Below, in pieces: positions 45,888 to 55,878 of a DNA stretch of 64,000 bases. The DNA is from Streptococcus sp. DD12. Lineage in GTDB: Bacteria > Bacillota > Bacilli > Lactobacillales > Streptococcaceae. A model generated the notes under the pieces. It had not been told where the DNA came from. It searched no databases and saw only the letters and a program-made list of their open reading frames with translations. Made by a program: the position numbers and the translations under genes. Where the stretch lies: contig NZ_KQ969495.1 in the NCBI RefSeq assembly GCF_001578885.1, positions 403,876 through 467,875 of the forward strand, read 5' to 3'. The first letter of the stretch is position 1. The number at the start of each line of letters is the position of its first letter.

Positions 45888-47026
45888 GGCGCTCCTCCTC
45901 GATGGCATTGATTAGCCCTTCTTCTGGTGCTTCCACGTCCACATATTCTTCGATACGGGCGTCGAATTCTTCTTCGGTTTCGTTGAGACGCATGATATGA
46001 ATGTCTTCTGGGGCAAAGTTTAGACCAACCACTTCGCCCTCGATAGCTTTGTGACGGGAATGAATGAGCCACTCATTTCCCAGTTCATCATAAGCAATAA
46101 TCTCATAATGTACGCCACGAAAGAGTTGGGTATCAACGGTCACCTGTAGCTTACCTTCGTCTGGTAGGGTCAATTCTAAGTCCTCTGGCCGAATGACCAC
46201 CTCGACAGCCTCATTCGGACGCATTCCCCCATCTACAGCCTCAAAGGTCTTGCCATTAAAGGCGACTAGGTAATCTTTAAGCATCCGTCCTGGGATGATA
46301 TTGGACTCGCCGATGAAATTGGCAACAAAGTGGTTAATGGGTTCATCGTAGATATCTACAGGCGTTCCAGACTGAACGATTTCCCCGTTGTTCATGACAA
46401 AAATCCAGTCACTCATGGCCAGAGCTTCCTCTTGGTCATGGGTCACAAAGATAAAGGTAATCCCCAAACGTTGTTGCAATTCCCGAAGTTCATACTGCAT
46501 TTCCGTTCGCAATTTGAGATCTAGGGCTGATAGAGGCTCATCTAGCAAAATCACACGTGGCTGATTGATAATAGCCCGAGCAATGGCCACCCGCTGGCGT
46601 TGACCACCAGAGAGTTTTTGAATGGGGCGATTTTCATACCCCTCAAGCCTTACCATGCGTAAGGCTTCAAGAACACGTTCTTTGATTTCTTTGCGTGGGC
46701 GTTTTTGCAAGGTCAAGGAAAAAGCCACGTTCTCATAAACCGTCATATGAGGAAAAAGCGCGTAGTTTTGAAAGACGGTATGGACATCGCGTTTGTTGAT
46801 GGGAAGGTTATTGATGACCTTCCCATCGAGTTTAATTTGCCCACTCGTAGGTTGCAACAGGCCAGCAATCAGATTGAGAATGGTTGACTTTCCACTACCA
46901 GAAGCGCCCAGCAGGGTATAAAAATTTTCCTTCTTCGAGCTCGAAGCTGACATCCTTTAGGACAACGGTACCGTTGTCTTCAAAAACCTTTGACACCTGT
47001 TCAAAGGCAATAATGGGTTGGCTCAC
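45871..47026 (-). pseudogene. potA: Spermidine/putrescine ABC ATP-binding protein, split by one extra base
   Basis: ATPase of the polyamine importer. A GTG at 47026 behind AAGGGGG starts [19 protein letters not shown] and runs to EEGKF, where the frame breaks. The rest, from [15 protein letters not shown] (Walker A) through [24 protein letters not shown] and the C-terminal OB domain, is in the next frame. Removing one A from the plus-strand run 46920-46924 gives [15 protein letters not shown] and exactly 384 residues, the PotA length. Probable sequence error. Starts 12 bp after murB. Confidence 0.92.
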
Positions 47027-47038
47027 GAGGACCCCCTT

Positions 47039-47950
47039 CTAGTCTTTTGACGTTTGGTATTCGCCAATCAGGCGAACCTCAGGTTCTAAGACAATACCTG
47101 ACATGGCTTTAACTTCTTCAATGACGTGAGCAATGAGTTGCTCATAATCAGCCGCAGAACCATCGGCAATATTAATCATAAAACCGGCATGTTTCTGACT
47201 GACTTCAACCCCACCAATACGGTGTCCTTTTAAGTTCGCTTCGGTAATCAATTGCCCTGCGAAGTGTCCAACAGGTCGCTTAAAGACAGAGCCACATGAG
47301 GGGTATTCTAGAGGCTGTTTGAGTTGGCGTAAGTGGGTCAGACGCGCCATTTCTTGAGTGATTTGCGTATAGTCACCTGGTTGAAGACCAAACTTGGCTG
47401 AGATAACAATAGCCCCATTGTCTTGTAAGACAGAATGACGGTAACCAAAGGCCATATCTCGATTTTCAATGGTGACAATCTCACCATCGGCGGTTAAAAC
47501 GGTTGCTGAGATTAACACATGGGCAATCTCTCCCCCGTAGGCACCTGCATTCATAAAGACAGCACCACCAATGCTACCAGGAATACCACAGGCAAATTCA
47601 AAGCCTGTGAGACTGTGGTATTGCGCTACTTTTGTGGTTTCAATCAGATTGGCCCCTGCCTCGGCTTCAATGACATAGCCGTCGACAGAGACACTATTTA
47701 GGCGGTCAAACATAATGACCATGCCACGGATACCACCATCGCGCACAATAATATTGGAGGCATTGCCCAAAATCATCCAAGGAATATCATGGGCCTTGGC
47801 GAAACTGATGAGGTATTTTAATTCATAGCGGTTACGGGGGAAAGCCAAATAATCAGCTGGTCCACCCACCCGTGTATAGGTATACTGTTTTAAGGGCTCA
47901 TCAAAACGGATATCAATCCCTTTGAGCGTCGCTTGCATTTCTTGTTTCAT
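47039..47950 (-). CDS. murB: UDP-N-acetylenolpyruvoylglucosamine reductase
   Basis: FAD enzyme that reduces UDP-GlcNAc-enolpyruvate to UDP-MurNAc in peptidoglycan synthesis. 303 residues with [44 protein letters not shown] and catalytic Ser in CGSVFKRP. First gene of murB-potABCD, a conserved streptococcal operon. Confidence 0.95.
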   Translation of the reverse strand: MKQEMQATLKGIDIRFDEPLKQYTYTRVGGPADYLAFPRNRYELKYLISFAKAHDIPWMILGNASNIIVRDGGIRGMVIMFDRLNSVSVDGYVIEAEAGANLIETTKVAQYHSLTGFEFACGIPGSIGGAVFMNAGAYGGEIAHVLISATVLTADGEIVTIENRDMAFGYRHSVLQDNGAIVISAKFGLQPGDYTQITQEMARLTHLRQLKQPLEYPSCGSVFKRPVGHFAGQLITEANLKGHRIGGVEVSQKHAGFMINIADGSAADYEQLIAHVIEEVKAMSGIVLEPEVRLIGEYQTSKD

Positions 47951-47970
47951 CTTTTATCTTTCTTTACTAA

Positions 47971-48004
47971 AAAAAATCGGCTCAAAGCCGATTCCATTAT
48001 AACA
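47971..48004 (-). promoter_or_regulatory. folK terminator with embedded murB promoter
   Basis: Minus strand: extended -10 TGTTATAAT (TATAAT at 47996-48001), then three bases later the hairpin AATCGGC-TTTGA-GCCGATT followed by TTTTTT (47971-47993). The predicted start (about 47989) lies in the first arm of the hairpin. Transcripts from the folate genes would fold and terminate; those started here would lack most of the arm and escape. Confidence 0.6.
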
Positions 48005-48051
48005 AATTTTCACCCTAAAAACGACAGGCAGGCCACGGAAAAAGATATTTT

Positions 48052-48531
48052 TTATAAGCGCTTTATATCGTCATTCCCAAGGCTTTTCAAGGCCTCGGCA
48101 TAGGCAAGCCTTGTCTGTGGGTCTATAAGCTCCGGAGCCAGTTCCAACAAAGGAACTAAAACAAAAGGACGCACCTTAATATAGGGGTGAGGCAAGCGTA
48201 ACCTTTCCTTGTCTAGAATTAAGTCATCGTAAAGAAGGATATCAATATCTAAGGTCCTCGGCCCCCAGTGGACCAAGCGTTTGCGACCAAAATCCGCCTC
48301 AATGGTCTGACAAGCTTCCAAAAGTTGTTCAGGTGTCAGTTGTGTCTCCAACAAGCAGACAGCGTTAATAAAATCTGCCTGGTCAGTCATCCCCCAAGCC
48401 TTGGTTTCATAATAAGAGGATTGCCCCAGCAGTTGGGTTTGTGGTAAGTTAGCCAATTTTTCGTAAGCTCCCTCTAGGGTAGCCAAACGATTTCCCATAT
48501 TTGACCCTAAACCTAAATACACTCTAGCCAT
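48052..48531 (-). CDS. folK: 2-amino-4-hydroxy-6-hydroxymethyldihydropteridine pyrophosphokinase
   Basis: Pyrophosphorylates hydroxymethyl-dihydropterin in folate synthesis. 159 residues: YLGLGSNMGNR at the start, GPRTLDIDILLYDD and LPHPYIKVRPFVLVPL. Start overlaps folB by eight bases; last gene of the folate operon. Confidence 0.95.
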   Translation of the reverse strand: MARVYLGLGSNMGNRLATLEGAYEKLANLPQTQLLGQSSYYETKAWGMTDQADFINAVCLLETQLTPEQLLEACQTIEADFGRKRLVHWGPRTLDIDILLYDDLILDKERLRLPHPYIKVRPFVLVPLLELAPELIDPQTRLAYAEALKSLGNDDIKRL

Positions 48532-48889
48532 GACGTCGCCGACTCATTTCTATTCCGACTTGGTCATAATGACCTGCAATAGGTGGATTCTGTTTGCCGA
48601 CACGCAACCAGACACTTGAGACTGTGGGAAAAGCCTCTAAAATCGCTTGAATGATATCCCCTGCCAAGGCTTCTAACAGTTGGTAACGCTTTGTTTCACA
48701 GTAGGTCTTAAGCAGGTTAAAAACTTCCGCATAATTTACCGTCTGCAGCAAGTCATCCGACTGGCTAGCCGCCGTCAGGTCAACTTCTAAGCGACAAGTC
48801 ACTTCAAAGATTTGCCCAATAACTGTTTCCTCAGGTAAAACACCATGATAGCCGTAAAATCGGCACTTTTCTAAGAAGATCACATCCAT
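48524..48889 (-). CDS. folB: Dihydroneopterin aldolase
   Basis: Cleaves dihydroneopterin to hydroxymethyl-dihydropterin. 121 residues from ATG 48889, overlapping the folP stop as TGATG. FYGYHGVLPEE with the conserved Glu, TVNYAEV, and the end WLRVGKQNPPI with the catalytic Lys. Confidence 0.94.
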   Translation of the reverse strand: MDVIFLEKCRFYGYHGVLPEETVIGQIFEVTCRLEVDLTAASQSDDLLQTVNYAEVFNLLKTYCETKRYQLLEALAGDIIQAILEAFPTVSSVWLRVGKQNPPIAGHYDQVGIEMSRRRHG

Positions 48890-49692
48890 CAATCCAACAA
48901 GCCTCCAATCACAGTCACCACATCTTTGTTGCAAGCAACATTATGCACACGAACAATCCGACAGCCCTTCTGCAAGGCCCAGGCAGATAAGGCTGCTGTT
49001 GCCTGATCACGCTCAAGAGGTTTCGTATCCCCCCCTAAGAGGGCATCGACAATCCGTTTTCGCGAAATACCAAACAAAACAGGGTAGCCCAGTTGGCAAA
49101 CCTTGTCTAACCCTTTTAAGAGAGCCTTGTTTTGTTCAACATTTTTGGCAAAGCCAAAACCAGGATCCAACCAGATATAGTCTGCTGGAACACCGGCTTC
49201 ACGAGCAGCTTGGGCCCTTTCTGCTAAAAAGTCGCAAACCTCTTGAGTGACATCTTGATAGCGATCATCAGTTTGATTATGCATCAAGATAATGGGCACT
49301 TGCCTCTCAGCAGCTAAAGCCAGCATCTGGCCGTCATAGAGCCCTGCCCAAACATCATTTAAAATATCGGCACCTGCATCCAAGGCAGCACGAGCTGTCG
49401 CTGTCTTATAGGTATCAATAGAAACCAGACAATCAAAGCGCTCCTTAATCGCCTTGATAACAGGGACAATCCGAGAAATTTCAGTGGCTCCATCGACAAA
49501 CTCAGCACCTGGTCGTGTAGACTCTCCGCCGACATCAATAATACTTGCCCCTTCTGCTAAGAGTTGCTCAACTTGCGCTAAAGCTGTTTCAACACTATCA
49601 TAATTGCCACCATCCGAAAAAGAGTCTGGTGTAACATTGAGCACACCCATAATGGCGCTGTTCCCAGACAATGTGTAAGGTCCAATCTTCAT
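48889..49692 (-). CDS. folP: Dihydropteroate synthase
   Basis: Joins p-aminobenzoate to hydroxymethyl-dihydropterin pyrophosphate; the sulfonamide target. 267 residues: IMGVLNVTPDSFSDGG at 14-29, DVGGESTRPGA, DPGFGFAKN, and ISRKR near residue 220. Two bases separate it from folE. Confidence 0.96.
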   Translation of the reverse strand: MKIGPYTLSGNSAIMGVLNVTPDSFSDGGNYDSVETALAQVEQLLAEGASIIDVGGESTRPGAEFVDGATEISRIVPVIKAIKERFDCLVSIDTYKTATARAALDAGADILNDVWAGLYDGQMLALAAERQVPIILMHNQTDDRYQDVTQEVCDFLAERAQAAREAGVPADYIWLDPGFGFAKNVEQNKALLKGLDKVCQLGYPVLFGISRKRIVDALLGGDTKPLERDQATAALSAWALQKGCRIVRVHNVACNKDVVTVIGGLLD

Positions 49693-49693
49693 C

Positions 49694-50254
49694 TTAGTCC
49701 TTTTCTATCAGGCTTAAAATCTCAGCACGCGCTTCTGGAGAAGTCTTGTAATCACCCAGAGCAACTGTCGTAATGGTTTTTGACCCAGGTTTTTTGATTC
49801 CCCGCATAGACATACACATATGTTCTGCTTCGACCATGACAAAGACCGCTCGTGGGGACAGGGCTTCATCGACAGCTTGGGCCACCTGTTGGGTCAAGCG
49901 CTCCTGAACCTGTGGGCGGCTGCTAGCCACTTCCACTGCTCGAGCTAACTTGCTCAATCCCGTCACACGGCCTTGATTTGGCACATAGGCCACATGGGCC
50001 TTCCCATAAAAGGGAACCAGGTGGTGTTCACACATGGAATAGAAAGGAATATCCTTGACTAGAACAGCCTCACCGTAGCCCTCAGAAAAAACAGCGGTAA
50101 ACTCGTCTTTAGGGTCCTTGTGAAGCCCATCAAACATCTCAGCATACATCTTAGCCACCCGTTTAGGCGTCTCCAAAAGTCCCTCGCGTTGTGGGTCTTC
50201 TCCCATAGCTTCTAGCAAGAGATAAATCGCTTCTTGCATTTTTTCAAGATTCAT
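49694..50254 (-). CDS. folE: GTP cyclohydrolase I
   Basis: First step of folate (and queuosine) synthesis, GTP to dihydroneopterin triphosphate. 186 residues; zinc ligands in MCEHHLVPF and the later Cys in [18 protein letters not shown]. Overlaps folC by four bases. Its product is also the substrate of queD (22167-22607). Confidence 0.96.
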   Translation of the reverse strand: MNLEKMQEAIYLLLEAMGEDPQREGLLETPKRVAKMYAEMFDGLHKDPKDEFTAVFSEGYGEAVLVKDIPFYSMCEHHLVPFYGKAHVAYVPNQGRVTGLSKLARAVEVASSRPQVQERLTQQVAQAVDEALSPRAVFVMVEAEHMCMSMRGIKKPGSKTITTVALGDYKTSPEARAEILSLIEKD

Positions 50255-51528
50255 GATTCCTTATTTTCTTCCTTTTCTAAAATATAGGCTCGCACTTGTG
50301 AGATAAAATACAACGAACCTGTAATCACGTAAAGTGTTTCCCCGGTATCTCCTAAAGCCTTATCTACCCAAGCTTTCCAGTTGTTTTCCTGCGCGTAAAG
50401 TTCAGGGTAATCCGCTAGAGCATAGGCCTTAGGGTACTCGAAAGTCGTTACGGTTACCGGTCCTATTTCGCTTAAGGCACTCAGCATATCACTAACTGGT
50501 TTGGTATTAATAGCCGCAAATAAAAGGGAAAGGGGGCGCTCATTTTCTGTCTTTAGGACGTCTATTAAGGCTGCCACGCTTTCGCGATTATGAGCCCCAT
50601 CAACCATCAGATTGGGACGCAAAAACTCGGTTCGCCCTTGCCAGTGCGTTTGAGCAAGTCCCCGGCGAATGGCCTCATCAGACACAGGAAAGCCTTCCAT
50701 CAATTGATGAATAGCCGCAAGCGCCAAGGCACTATTTCTCACCTGATGTTGGCCGGGCATACCAGGTGTCAGCCCTGTCAGAACAGTTTTCCCCTGTTTA
50801 AACGTATAAGTCCCATCTGAAGCTTTACTCATCTGAAAATCACGCCCAAATTGTTGACTTTTGCTCTGTTTTTTTTGAGCGGTTTCTTCAAACACGGTGA
50901 TGACATCTTGGCGGTCAGCAACATACAAGAAAGGTTCTCTATCATGAAGCGCCCCTACCTTTTGATCTGCGATTTCAGCATAAGTTGCTCCAAGAATATC
51001 TTGGTGATCTAAGCCGATAGATGGGCACAGCAAGGCTAGAGGGGAAAAGACATTGGTCGAATCATAGCGTCCTCCCAGACCAGCTTCAACAAGGACAATA
51101 TCGACAGCCTGCATTTCCCCAAAATACAAGAACATCATGGCTGTTATCAACTCAAATTCAGTGGCTGTACCCAGTTGGGTTTCCTTGGGGAGGCGTTCTG
51201 CCAAGGGTTTGAGTCGCTCAACCAGCTGGACAAGTGTTTCTTTTGCAATCATCTGTCCGTTGTAACTGATGCGCTCACGAAAATCAATGATAAAAGGCGA
51301 AGTGAAGGTACCGACACTGTATCCAGCCTGTCTATAGATGTGCTGCAAGTAGGAAACCGTAGACCCTTTACCATTTGTACCGACGATGTGGATGCCAGTC
51401 ACCTTTTTTTCAGGATGTCCTAGTTGTTCTAAAAGCCAAGCCATCCGCTTAATCCCAGGTTTGATACCAAACTTGAGCTGGGCATGAATCCAGTCCAAAG
51501 ACTGGTCGTATGTCAAACTATTCGTCAC
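50251..51528 (-). CDS. folC: Folylpolyglutamate/dihydrofolate synthase
   Basis: Adds glutamate to dihydropteroate or folates. 425 residues with P-loop [11 protein letters not shown] at about 46-56 and [13 protein letters not shown]. First gene of folC-E-P-B-K. Confidence 0.94.
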   Translation of the reverse strand: MTNSLTYDQSLDWIHAQLKFGIKPGIKRMAWLLEQLGHPEKKVTGIHIVGTNGKGSTVSYLQHIYRQAGYSVGTFTSPFIIDFRERISYNGQMIAKETLVQLVERLKPLAERLPKETQLGTATEFELITAMMFLYFGEMQAVDIVLVEAGLGGRYDSTNVFSPLALLCPSIGLDHQDILGATYAEIADQKVGALHDREPFLYVADRQDVITVFEETAQKKQSKSQQFGRDFQMSKASDGTYTFKQGKTVLTGLTPGMPGQHQVRNSALALAAIHQLMEGFPVSDEAIRRGLAQTHWQGRTEFLRPNLMVDGAHNRESVAALIDVLKTENERPLSLLFAAINTKPVSDMLSALSEIGPVTVTTFEYPKAYALADYPELYAQENNWKAWVDKALGDTGETLYVITGSLYFISQVRAYILEKEENKES

Positions 51529-51548
51529 CGCTATCTCCTTGTTCTAGC

Positions 51549-51583
51549 AAAAAACTAGCGACGAAAAATTTCGGCTAGTTTTC
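51549..51583 (-). terminator. Terminator of hom-thrB
   Basis: Minus strand AAAACTAGC-loop-GCTAGTTTTTTG between thrB and folC. Confidence 0.82.
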
Positions 51584-51602
51584 ATTGCCTAACAATATTT
51601 CC

Positions 51603-52466
51603 TTATTCGACGCGAATACCTTTGGTATCCACCGATAAAATATGACAACTCCCATCAAGTTGCAAGGCTTCGACCGCCTTCTTAAAAGCTGAGACCTGAT
51701 CTTTTGAGATGATGGTCATAATGGTTGGCCCCGCACCAGAAAGATAGGTCGCATAAGCTCCCATTTCTTTAGCTGTTTGACGAACCGGCTCAAATTCTTT
51801 AACCAAAGGTTGACGGTATTTCTCATGGAACCGGTCTCTGGCAATGGCTTGCCCTGCTAGTTCCCAGTCACCTGCAATCATGCCAGCAACGGCCAGATTG
51901 GCAATCGCTGAAGCTGTAACGGCTTCCTTGTAGGGCAGTTCCTGTGGCAAGACCTTACGGCTATCAGAGGTCTTAAGCTCATAATTTGGAATAAAGGCAT
52001 GAAAAGCAACTTCTGCCACGGGGGTTACCAAAGCAGAGACTTGGTCATCCAGACTTGCTGCAACGACCAAATTGCCATAAATAGCTGGTGCAACATTGTC
52101 AGGATGCCCCTCGATACGTGTTGCAATGGCTAATTTTTCCTTTGCTGACAGCTGAAGCTGCGCCAATTGATTAGCCAGTTCGATGCCGGCCACGATGACA
52201 GAACTCGAAGAACCCAATCCACGAGCCAGAGGGATATCTGACGTCATGATAATCCGATGAGGTTGCAATTCTGGTGCCACTTCTAAGGCTGTCGCAATCA
52301 GCAGGTTACGCGCATCGCTAGGAACGTCTTCTCCCAATTGGTGTTCAACCAACCATTCAGGACTTTCTTCAGCGATTGTGATGGTCAAATATTTGGAAAC
52401 AGCAATCCCTACTGAGTCAAAGCCAGGACCAATGTTGGCACTGGTTGCTGGTACCGTAATTTTCAT
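51603..52466 (-). CDS. thrB: Homoserine kinase
   Basis: GHMP kinase that phosphorylates homoserine on the way to threonine. 287 residues with [13 protein letters not shown] near the start and the ATP loop [16 protein letters not shown] at about 85-100. Three bases after hom. Confidence 0.95.
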   Translation of the reverse strand: MKITVPATSANIGPGFDSVGIAVSKYLTITIAEESPEWLVEHQLGEDVPSDARNLLIATALEVAPELQPHRIIMTSDIPLARGLGSSSSVIVAGIELANQLAQLQLSAKEKLAIATRIEGHPDNVAPAIYGNLVVAASLDDQVSALVTPVAEVAFHAFIPNYELKTSDSRKVLPQELPYKEAVTASAIANLAVAGMIAGDWELAGQAIARDRFHEKYRQPLVKEFEPVRQTAKEMGAYATYLSGAGPTIMTIISKDQVSAFKKAVEALQLDGSCHILSVDTKGIRVE

Positions 52467-52469
52467 AGT

Positions 52470-53756
52470 TTACCCCTCAAGAACTTTGAAGTAGTTCAAT
52501 AGTTGGACATCAGCTTTTTGGTTCAAATCTGATACGACATGTTGCAATTGCTCTTGGTTGAGGGCATGGGTCACAATGACAAGACGTGCCTTCCCTTCAA
52601 CCGATTGCTGTTGAATGACTTGTGCCAGGGAGACAGATTGGGCGTTGAAAATTTCAGCTAACTCAATCAACTTCCCTTGTTGATCAGGTGTTTCCAAGGC
52701 AAAGTAATATGGACTGATCACATCTTCTGGACGAGCCAATTGGGTTGGACGATGGAATTCATTGAAACCTTTGCCAACATTGCCTTCCTTAATGCGACGC
52801 GCAATACGGATAATGTCAGCTGTAACCGATGCTGCGGTTGGTTTTTGACCAGCCCCTGGACCATAATACATGGATTCTCCCACACCGATAGACTCGACAA
52901 AGACCGCATTCATGACGTCATTGACATTGGCGAGTGGGTGAGACTTAGGCAAGAAAGTTGGTGAAACTTGGGCAGCAATCCCTGAAGGCGTCTCACGGAT
53001 ATCTCCCACGAGTTTAATGACATAACCCAACTGTTGGGCAAGCGCAACATCTTCTGCCGTAATGGTAGAAATGCCTTGGTGGGTCACATCATCTAAAGTA
53101 ATGGTCATACCAAAACCAAATTGACTAAGGATGACGGCTTTATAGGCAGCATCAATCCCCTCAACATCGTTGGTTGGGTCACTTTCCGCATAGCCAAGTT
53201 CTTGAGCAGTCTTAAGAGCTTCCTCATAGGACCAGCCTTCTTCAACCATTTTGGTTAACATAAAGTTTGATGTCCCATTCAAAACACCCAAAATACGGGT
53301 AATCTTGTCAGAAGTCAATGAATTAGCCAGCGTACGTAAAATCGGAATACCACCAGCAACCGCTGCTTCATAATAGAGCGCAAGGCCCTTTTCAGCCGCC
53401 AAATCAATCAACTCTGCCCCATGGGTGGCAATCAAGTCCTTGTTGGCTGTGACCACATTTTTACCAGATTCTAAAGCCTTACGAATAAAGGTGCGAGCCG
53501 GTTCAATGCGTCCCATCAGTTCCACAACGATAGAAATACTGTCATCTGCTAAAATGTCTTCGACGTTGGTAACAAAGTTATAGTCATTTCCCGCTGCTAA
53601 AAGACGTGCTTTTTCCTCTTCATCCTTGACCAATACTTTAGCAATTTCCAGCTGGCTACCAGATGCAGCGGTAATCTTTTCTTGGTTCTCTGTTAACAAA
53701 AAGGGAATGCCGCTGGCAACTGTACCAAAACCGAATAATCCAATTTTAATCGTCAT
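52470..53756 (-). CDS. hom: Homoserine dehydrogenase
   Basis: Reduces aspartate semialdehyde to homoserine. 428 residues: nucleotide-binding GLFGFGTVASG at the start, catalytic region GILNGTSNFMLTKM-like (GVLNGTSNFM), and a C-terminal ACT domain from about 350. First gene of hom-thrB; RBS AAGGAG. Confidence 0.95.
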   Translation of the reverse strand: MTIKIGLFGFGTVASGIPFLLTENQEKITAASGSQLEIAKVLVKDEEEKARLLAAGNDYNFVTNVEDILADDSISIVVELMGRIEPARTFIRKALESGKNVVTANKDLIATHGAELIDLAAEKGLALYYEAAVAGGIPILRTLANSLTSDKITRILGVLNGTSNFMLTKMVEEGWSYEEALKTAQELGYAESDPTNDVEGIDAAYKAVILSQFGFGMTITLDDVTHQGISTITAEDVALAQQLGYVIKLVGDIRETPSGIAAQVSPTFLPKSHPLANVNDVMNAVFVESIGVGESMYYGPGAGQKPTAASVTADIIRIARRIKEGNVGKGFNEFHRPTQLARPEDVISPYYFALETPDQQGKLIELAEIFNAQSVSLAQVIQQQSVEGKARLVIVTHALNQEQLQHVVSDLNQKADVQLLNYFKVLEG

Positions 53757-53881
53757 GCTATCTCCTTAGCTTATGTGTTTTCTCATATTGTACCAAAAAA
53801 ATCCTTTCAAGGACAGTTAAACCCACATCCTTTATGATACAATTAAGGTATTCTTTTTTATTTTTTCGGAAAGGAGCCCTC

Positions 53882-54925
53882 ATGTCCTCACAGTTATGGG
53901 AGAAGTTTCTGGCGAATCAACGCTTACGGCGCTTGGTTGTCTTGGTGGCACTATTGTTAGCTATCTACGCCTTACGCAGTTTTGTCAGTCTTTTCTTGCT
54001 CATCTTCGTCTTCGCTTATGCCGTTTACCGTTTGGAGCAAATGATTCACAAAAGGTTTAAGATACCTTCAAAAATCATTGTTTTAGCAACTTATGCAGTC
54101 ATTCTGGGTCTCATGTATCTGGGGATTACCCGTTATCTTCCGGTTCTTATCAATGAATCCATTTCCTTGATTGACAAACTCTTAGCCTACATCAACCACC
54201 CCCCTAAAGACCTTGAAATCGTATGGTCTTACCTCAAACGCTATATTAGCCAGGATAATATGGAAACCCAACTAAAGAATGGGGCCTCCATTTTACTAGC
54301 CTCGCTAACAACGGCTACCAACATAGGGAAAACCTTCCTTTTAGCTTTCTTTTTGTCCTTTCTTTTTAGCTTTAGCCGTCAGCACTTAGTGACTTTTTCT
54401 AAACAGTTTTTAAAAGGTCCCAATGCCTGGCTATTCAAGGATATTCAGCATTATGGGAAAATTTTTACCGACTCTTTTGGTGTCGTCCTGGAAACACAGA
54501 TCGTCGTCGCCTTTTGTAACACCATTCTGACCACACTCTGTCTGTATCTGATGGGGATTCACCAACTGATGGCCCTTGCCTTGATGATTTTTATCTTGAG
54601 TCTCATCCCTGTGGCAGGTGTCATTATTTCCGCTGTGCCGCTCGCTTTTGTGGCCTATAGCGTCGGCGGAATGAATTACATTTTTTATGTCATTATTATG
54701 CTAGCCATTGTCCACGCTTTTGAAACCTACATCATCAATCCAAAACTCTACTCAGATAAGACAGAGCTACCCACTTTTTATGTCTTCTTGATTTTACTCC
54801 TAGGAGAACACTATCTGGGAGTGTGGGGTCTTATCATCGGTATCCCTATTTTCTTATTCGCCATGGAAACCCTAGGGGTCTCTTATCAAAAACAAACCAA
54901 ATCAGTCGCAAAAGGAGAAAACTAA
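53882..54925 (+). CDS. AI-2E family transporter (PerM/YdbI-type membrane protein)
   Basis: 347 residues from ATG 53882 with AAAGGAG upstream; the earlier in-frame ATG lacks one. About seven or eight membrane spans, with the family pattern LSLIPVAGVIISAVPLAFVAYSVGG and INPKLYSDKTELPTFYVFLILLLGEHYLGVWGLIIGIP. Substrate unknown; some relatives are antiporters or export autoinducer-2. A polysaccharide deacetylase follows after three bases. Confidence 0.85.
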   Translation: MSSQLWEKFLANQRLRRLVVLVALLLAIYALRSFVSLFLLIFVFAYAVYRLEQMIHKRFKIPSKIIVLATYAVILGLMYLGITRYLPVLINESISLIDKLLAYINHPPKDLEIVWSYLKRYISQDNMETQLKNGASILLASLTTATNIGKTFLLAFFLSFLFSFSRQHLVTFSKQFLKGPNAWLFKDIQHYGKIFTDSFGVVLETQIVVAFCNTILTTLCLYLMGIHQLMALALMIFILSLIPVAGVIISAVPLAFVAYSVGGMNYIFYVIIMLAIVHAFETYIINPKLYSDKTELPTFYVFLILLLGEHYLGVWGLIIGIPIFLFAMETLGVSYQKQTKSVAKGEN

Positions 54926-54928
54926 TTT

Positions 54929-55828
54929 ATGCAGGCTAGAAAACATCGCCATAAACGTCGTCTCAATAAACGTGGCAAAACTGCCCTCTTCCTTCTTATT
55001 CTTGCCCTTGTGGGTCTTGGGTATTGGCTAGTTGCTGGATTGGGACAAGCCACACGCCAACAGACAGCTAGCTCGACTAATTCTTCCAGTAGTGCCTCCC
55101 AAAACAACTCTGCCAAAACCGAACAGGTCAACTGGGTCAAACAAGATAGCGAAGTTAAGCTGCCTATTCTCATGTATCATGCGGTCCATGTCATGGCGGC
55201 TGAAGAAGCTGCAAATGCCAACTTAATTGTCGACCCAACCACTTTTGACAGCCATATCAAAGCGCTCAAAGATGCAGGCTACTACTTCCTCTCCCCAGAA
55301 GAAGCCTATAAGGTGCTCACGGAAAATGTCCTGCCAAACAATAACGCAAAGATTGTTTGGTTAACCTTCGATGATGGGAACTTAGATTTTTACACGGTTG
55401 CCTATCCCATTTTGAAAAATTACCAGGCCAAAGCAACTAATAATGTCATTACCAACTATGTCGAAAACGGGAATGCCGCCAATATCACAGTTGCTCAGAT
55501 GCTTGAGATGAAAGAAAATGGCATGAGTTTCCAAAGCCACACGGCCAACCACCCAGACCTTAGTGCCACGGAAACGAGCCAATTGGCAACCGAATTTAGC
55601 CAATCAAAAGAGTTCTTAAACAGCCAACTCAACCAAGACACCATTGCCCTTGCTTACCCATCCGGGCGCTACAACGATACTGTCACTTCTATCGCTAGCC
55701 AGTACTATAAACTAGCCGTCACCACAGATGAAGGTGTCGCTACAGCAAGTGATGGGCTCATGTCCCTCAAACGCGTCCGCATTTTACCTAATACGACCGC
55801 CGATGGGCTGTTAAATCAAATTGGATAG
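54929..55828 (+). CDS. Polysaccharide deacetylase family protein (membrane-anchored)
   Basis: 299 residues: a very basic start, one membrane span (about 17-37), a Ser/Asn-rich linker and an extracellular CE4/NodB domain. Motifs: ILMYHAVH, metal/catalytic TFDDGNLDFY (the Asp-Asp pair is present), metal His in SHTANHPDL, and LAYPSGRYND. Probably deacetylates peptidoglycan GlcNAc or another wall glycan (family knowledge). Overlap with the permease is none, but spacing is three bases. Confidence 0.87.
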   Translation: MQARKHRHKRRLNKRGKTALFLLILALVGLGYWLVAGLGQATRQQTASSTNSSSSASQNNSAKTEQVNWVKQDSEVKLPILMYHAVHVMAAEEAANANLIVDPTTFDSHIKALKDAGYYFLSPEEAYKVLTENVLPNNNAKIVWLTFDDGNLDFYTVAYPILKNYQAKATNNVITNYVENGNAANITVAQMLEMKENGMSFQSHTANHPDLSATETSQLATEFSQSKEFLNSQLNQDTIALAYPSGRYNDTVTSIASQYYKLAVTTDEGVATASDGLMSLKRVRILPNTTADGLLNQIG

Positions 55829-55830
55829 TT

Positions 55831-55862
55831 AAAAAACCCGTCCACTAGTGGACGGGTTTTTG
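55831..55862. terminator. Bidirectional terminator
   Basis: AAAAAACCCGTCCAC/GTGGACGGGTTTTT perfect hairpin between the deacetylase gene and pta. Confidence 0.9.
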
Positions 55863-55878
55863 TGTCTTGTTTACTTCA

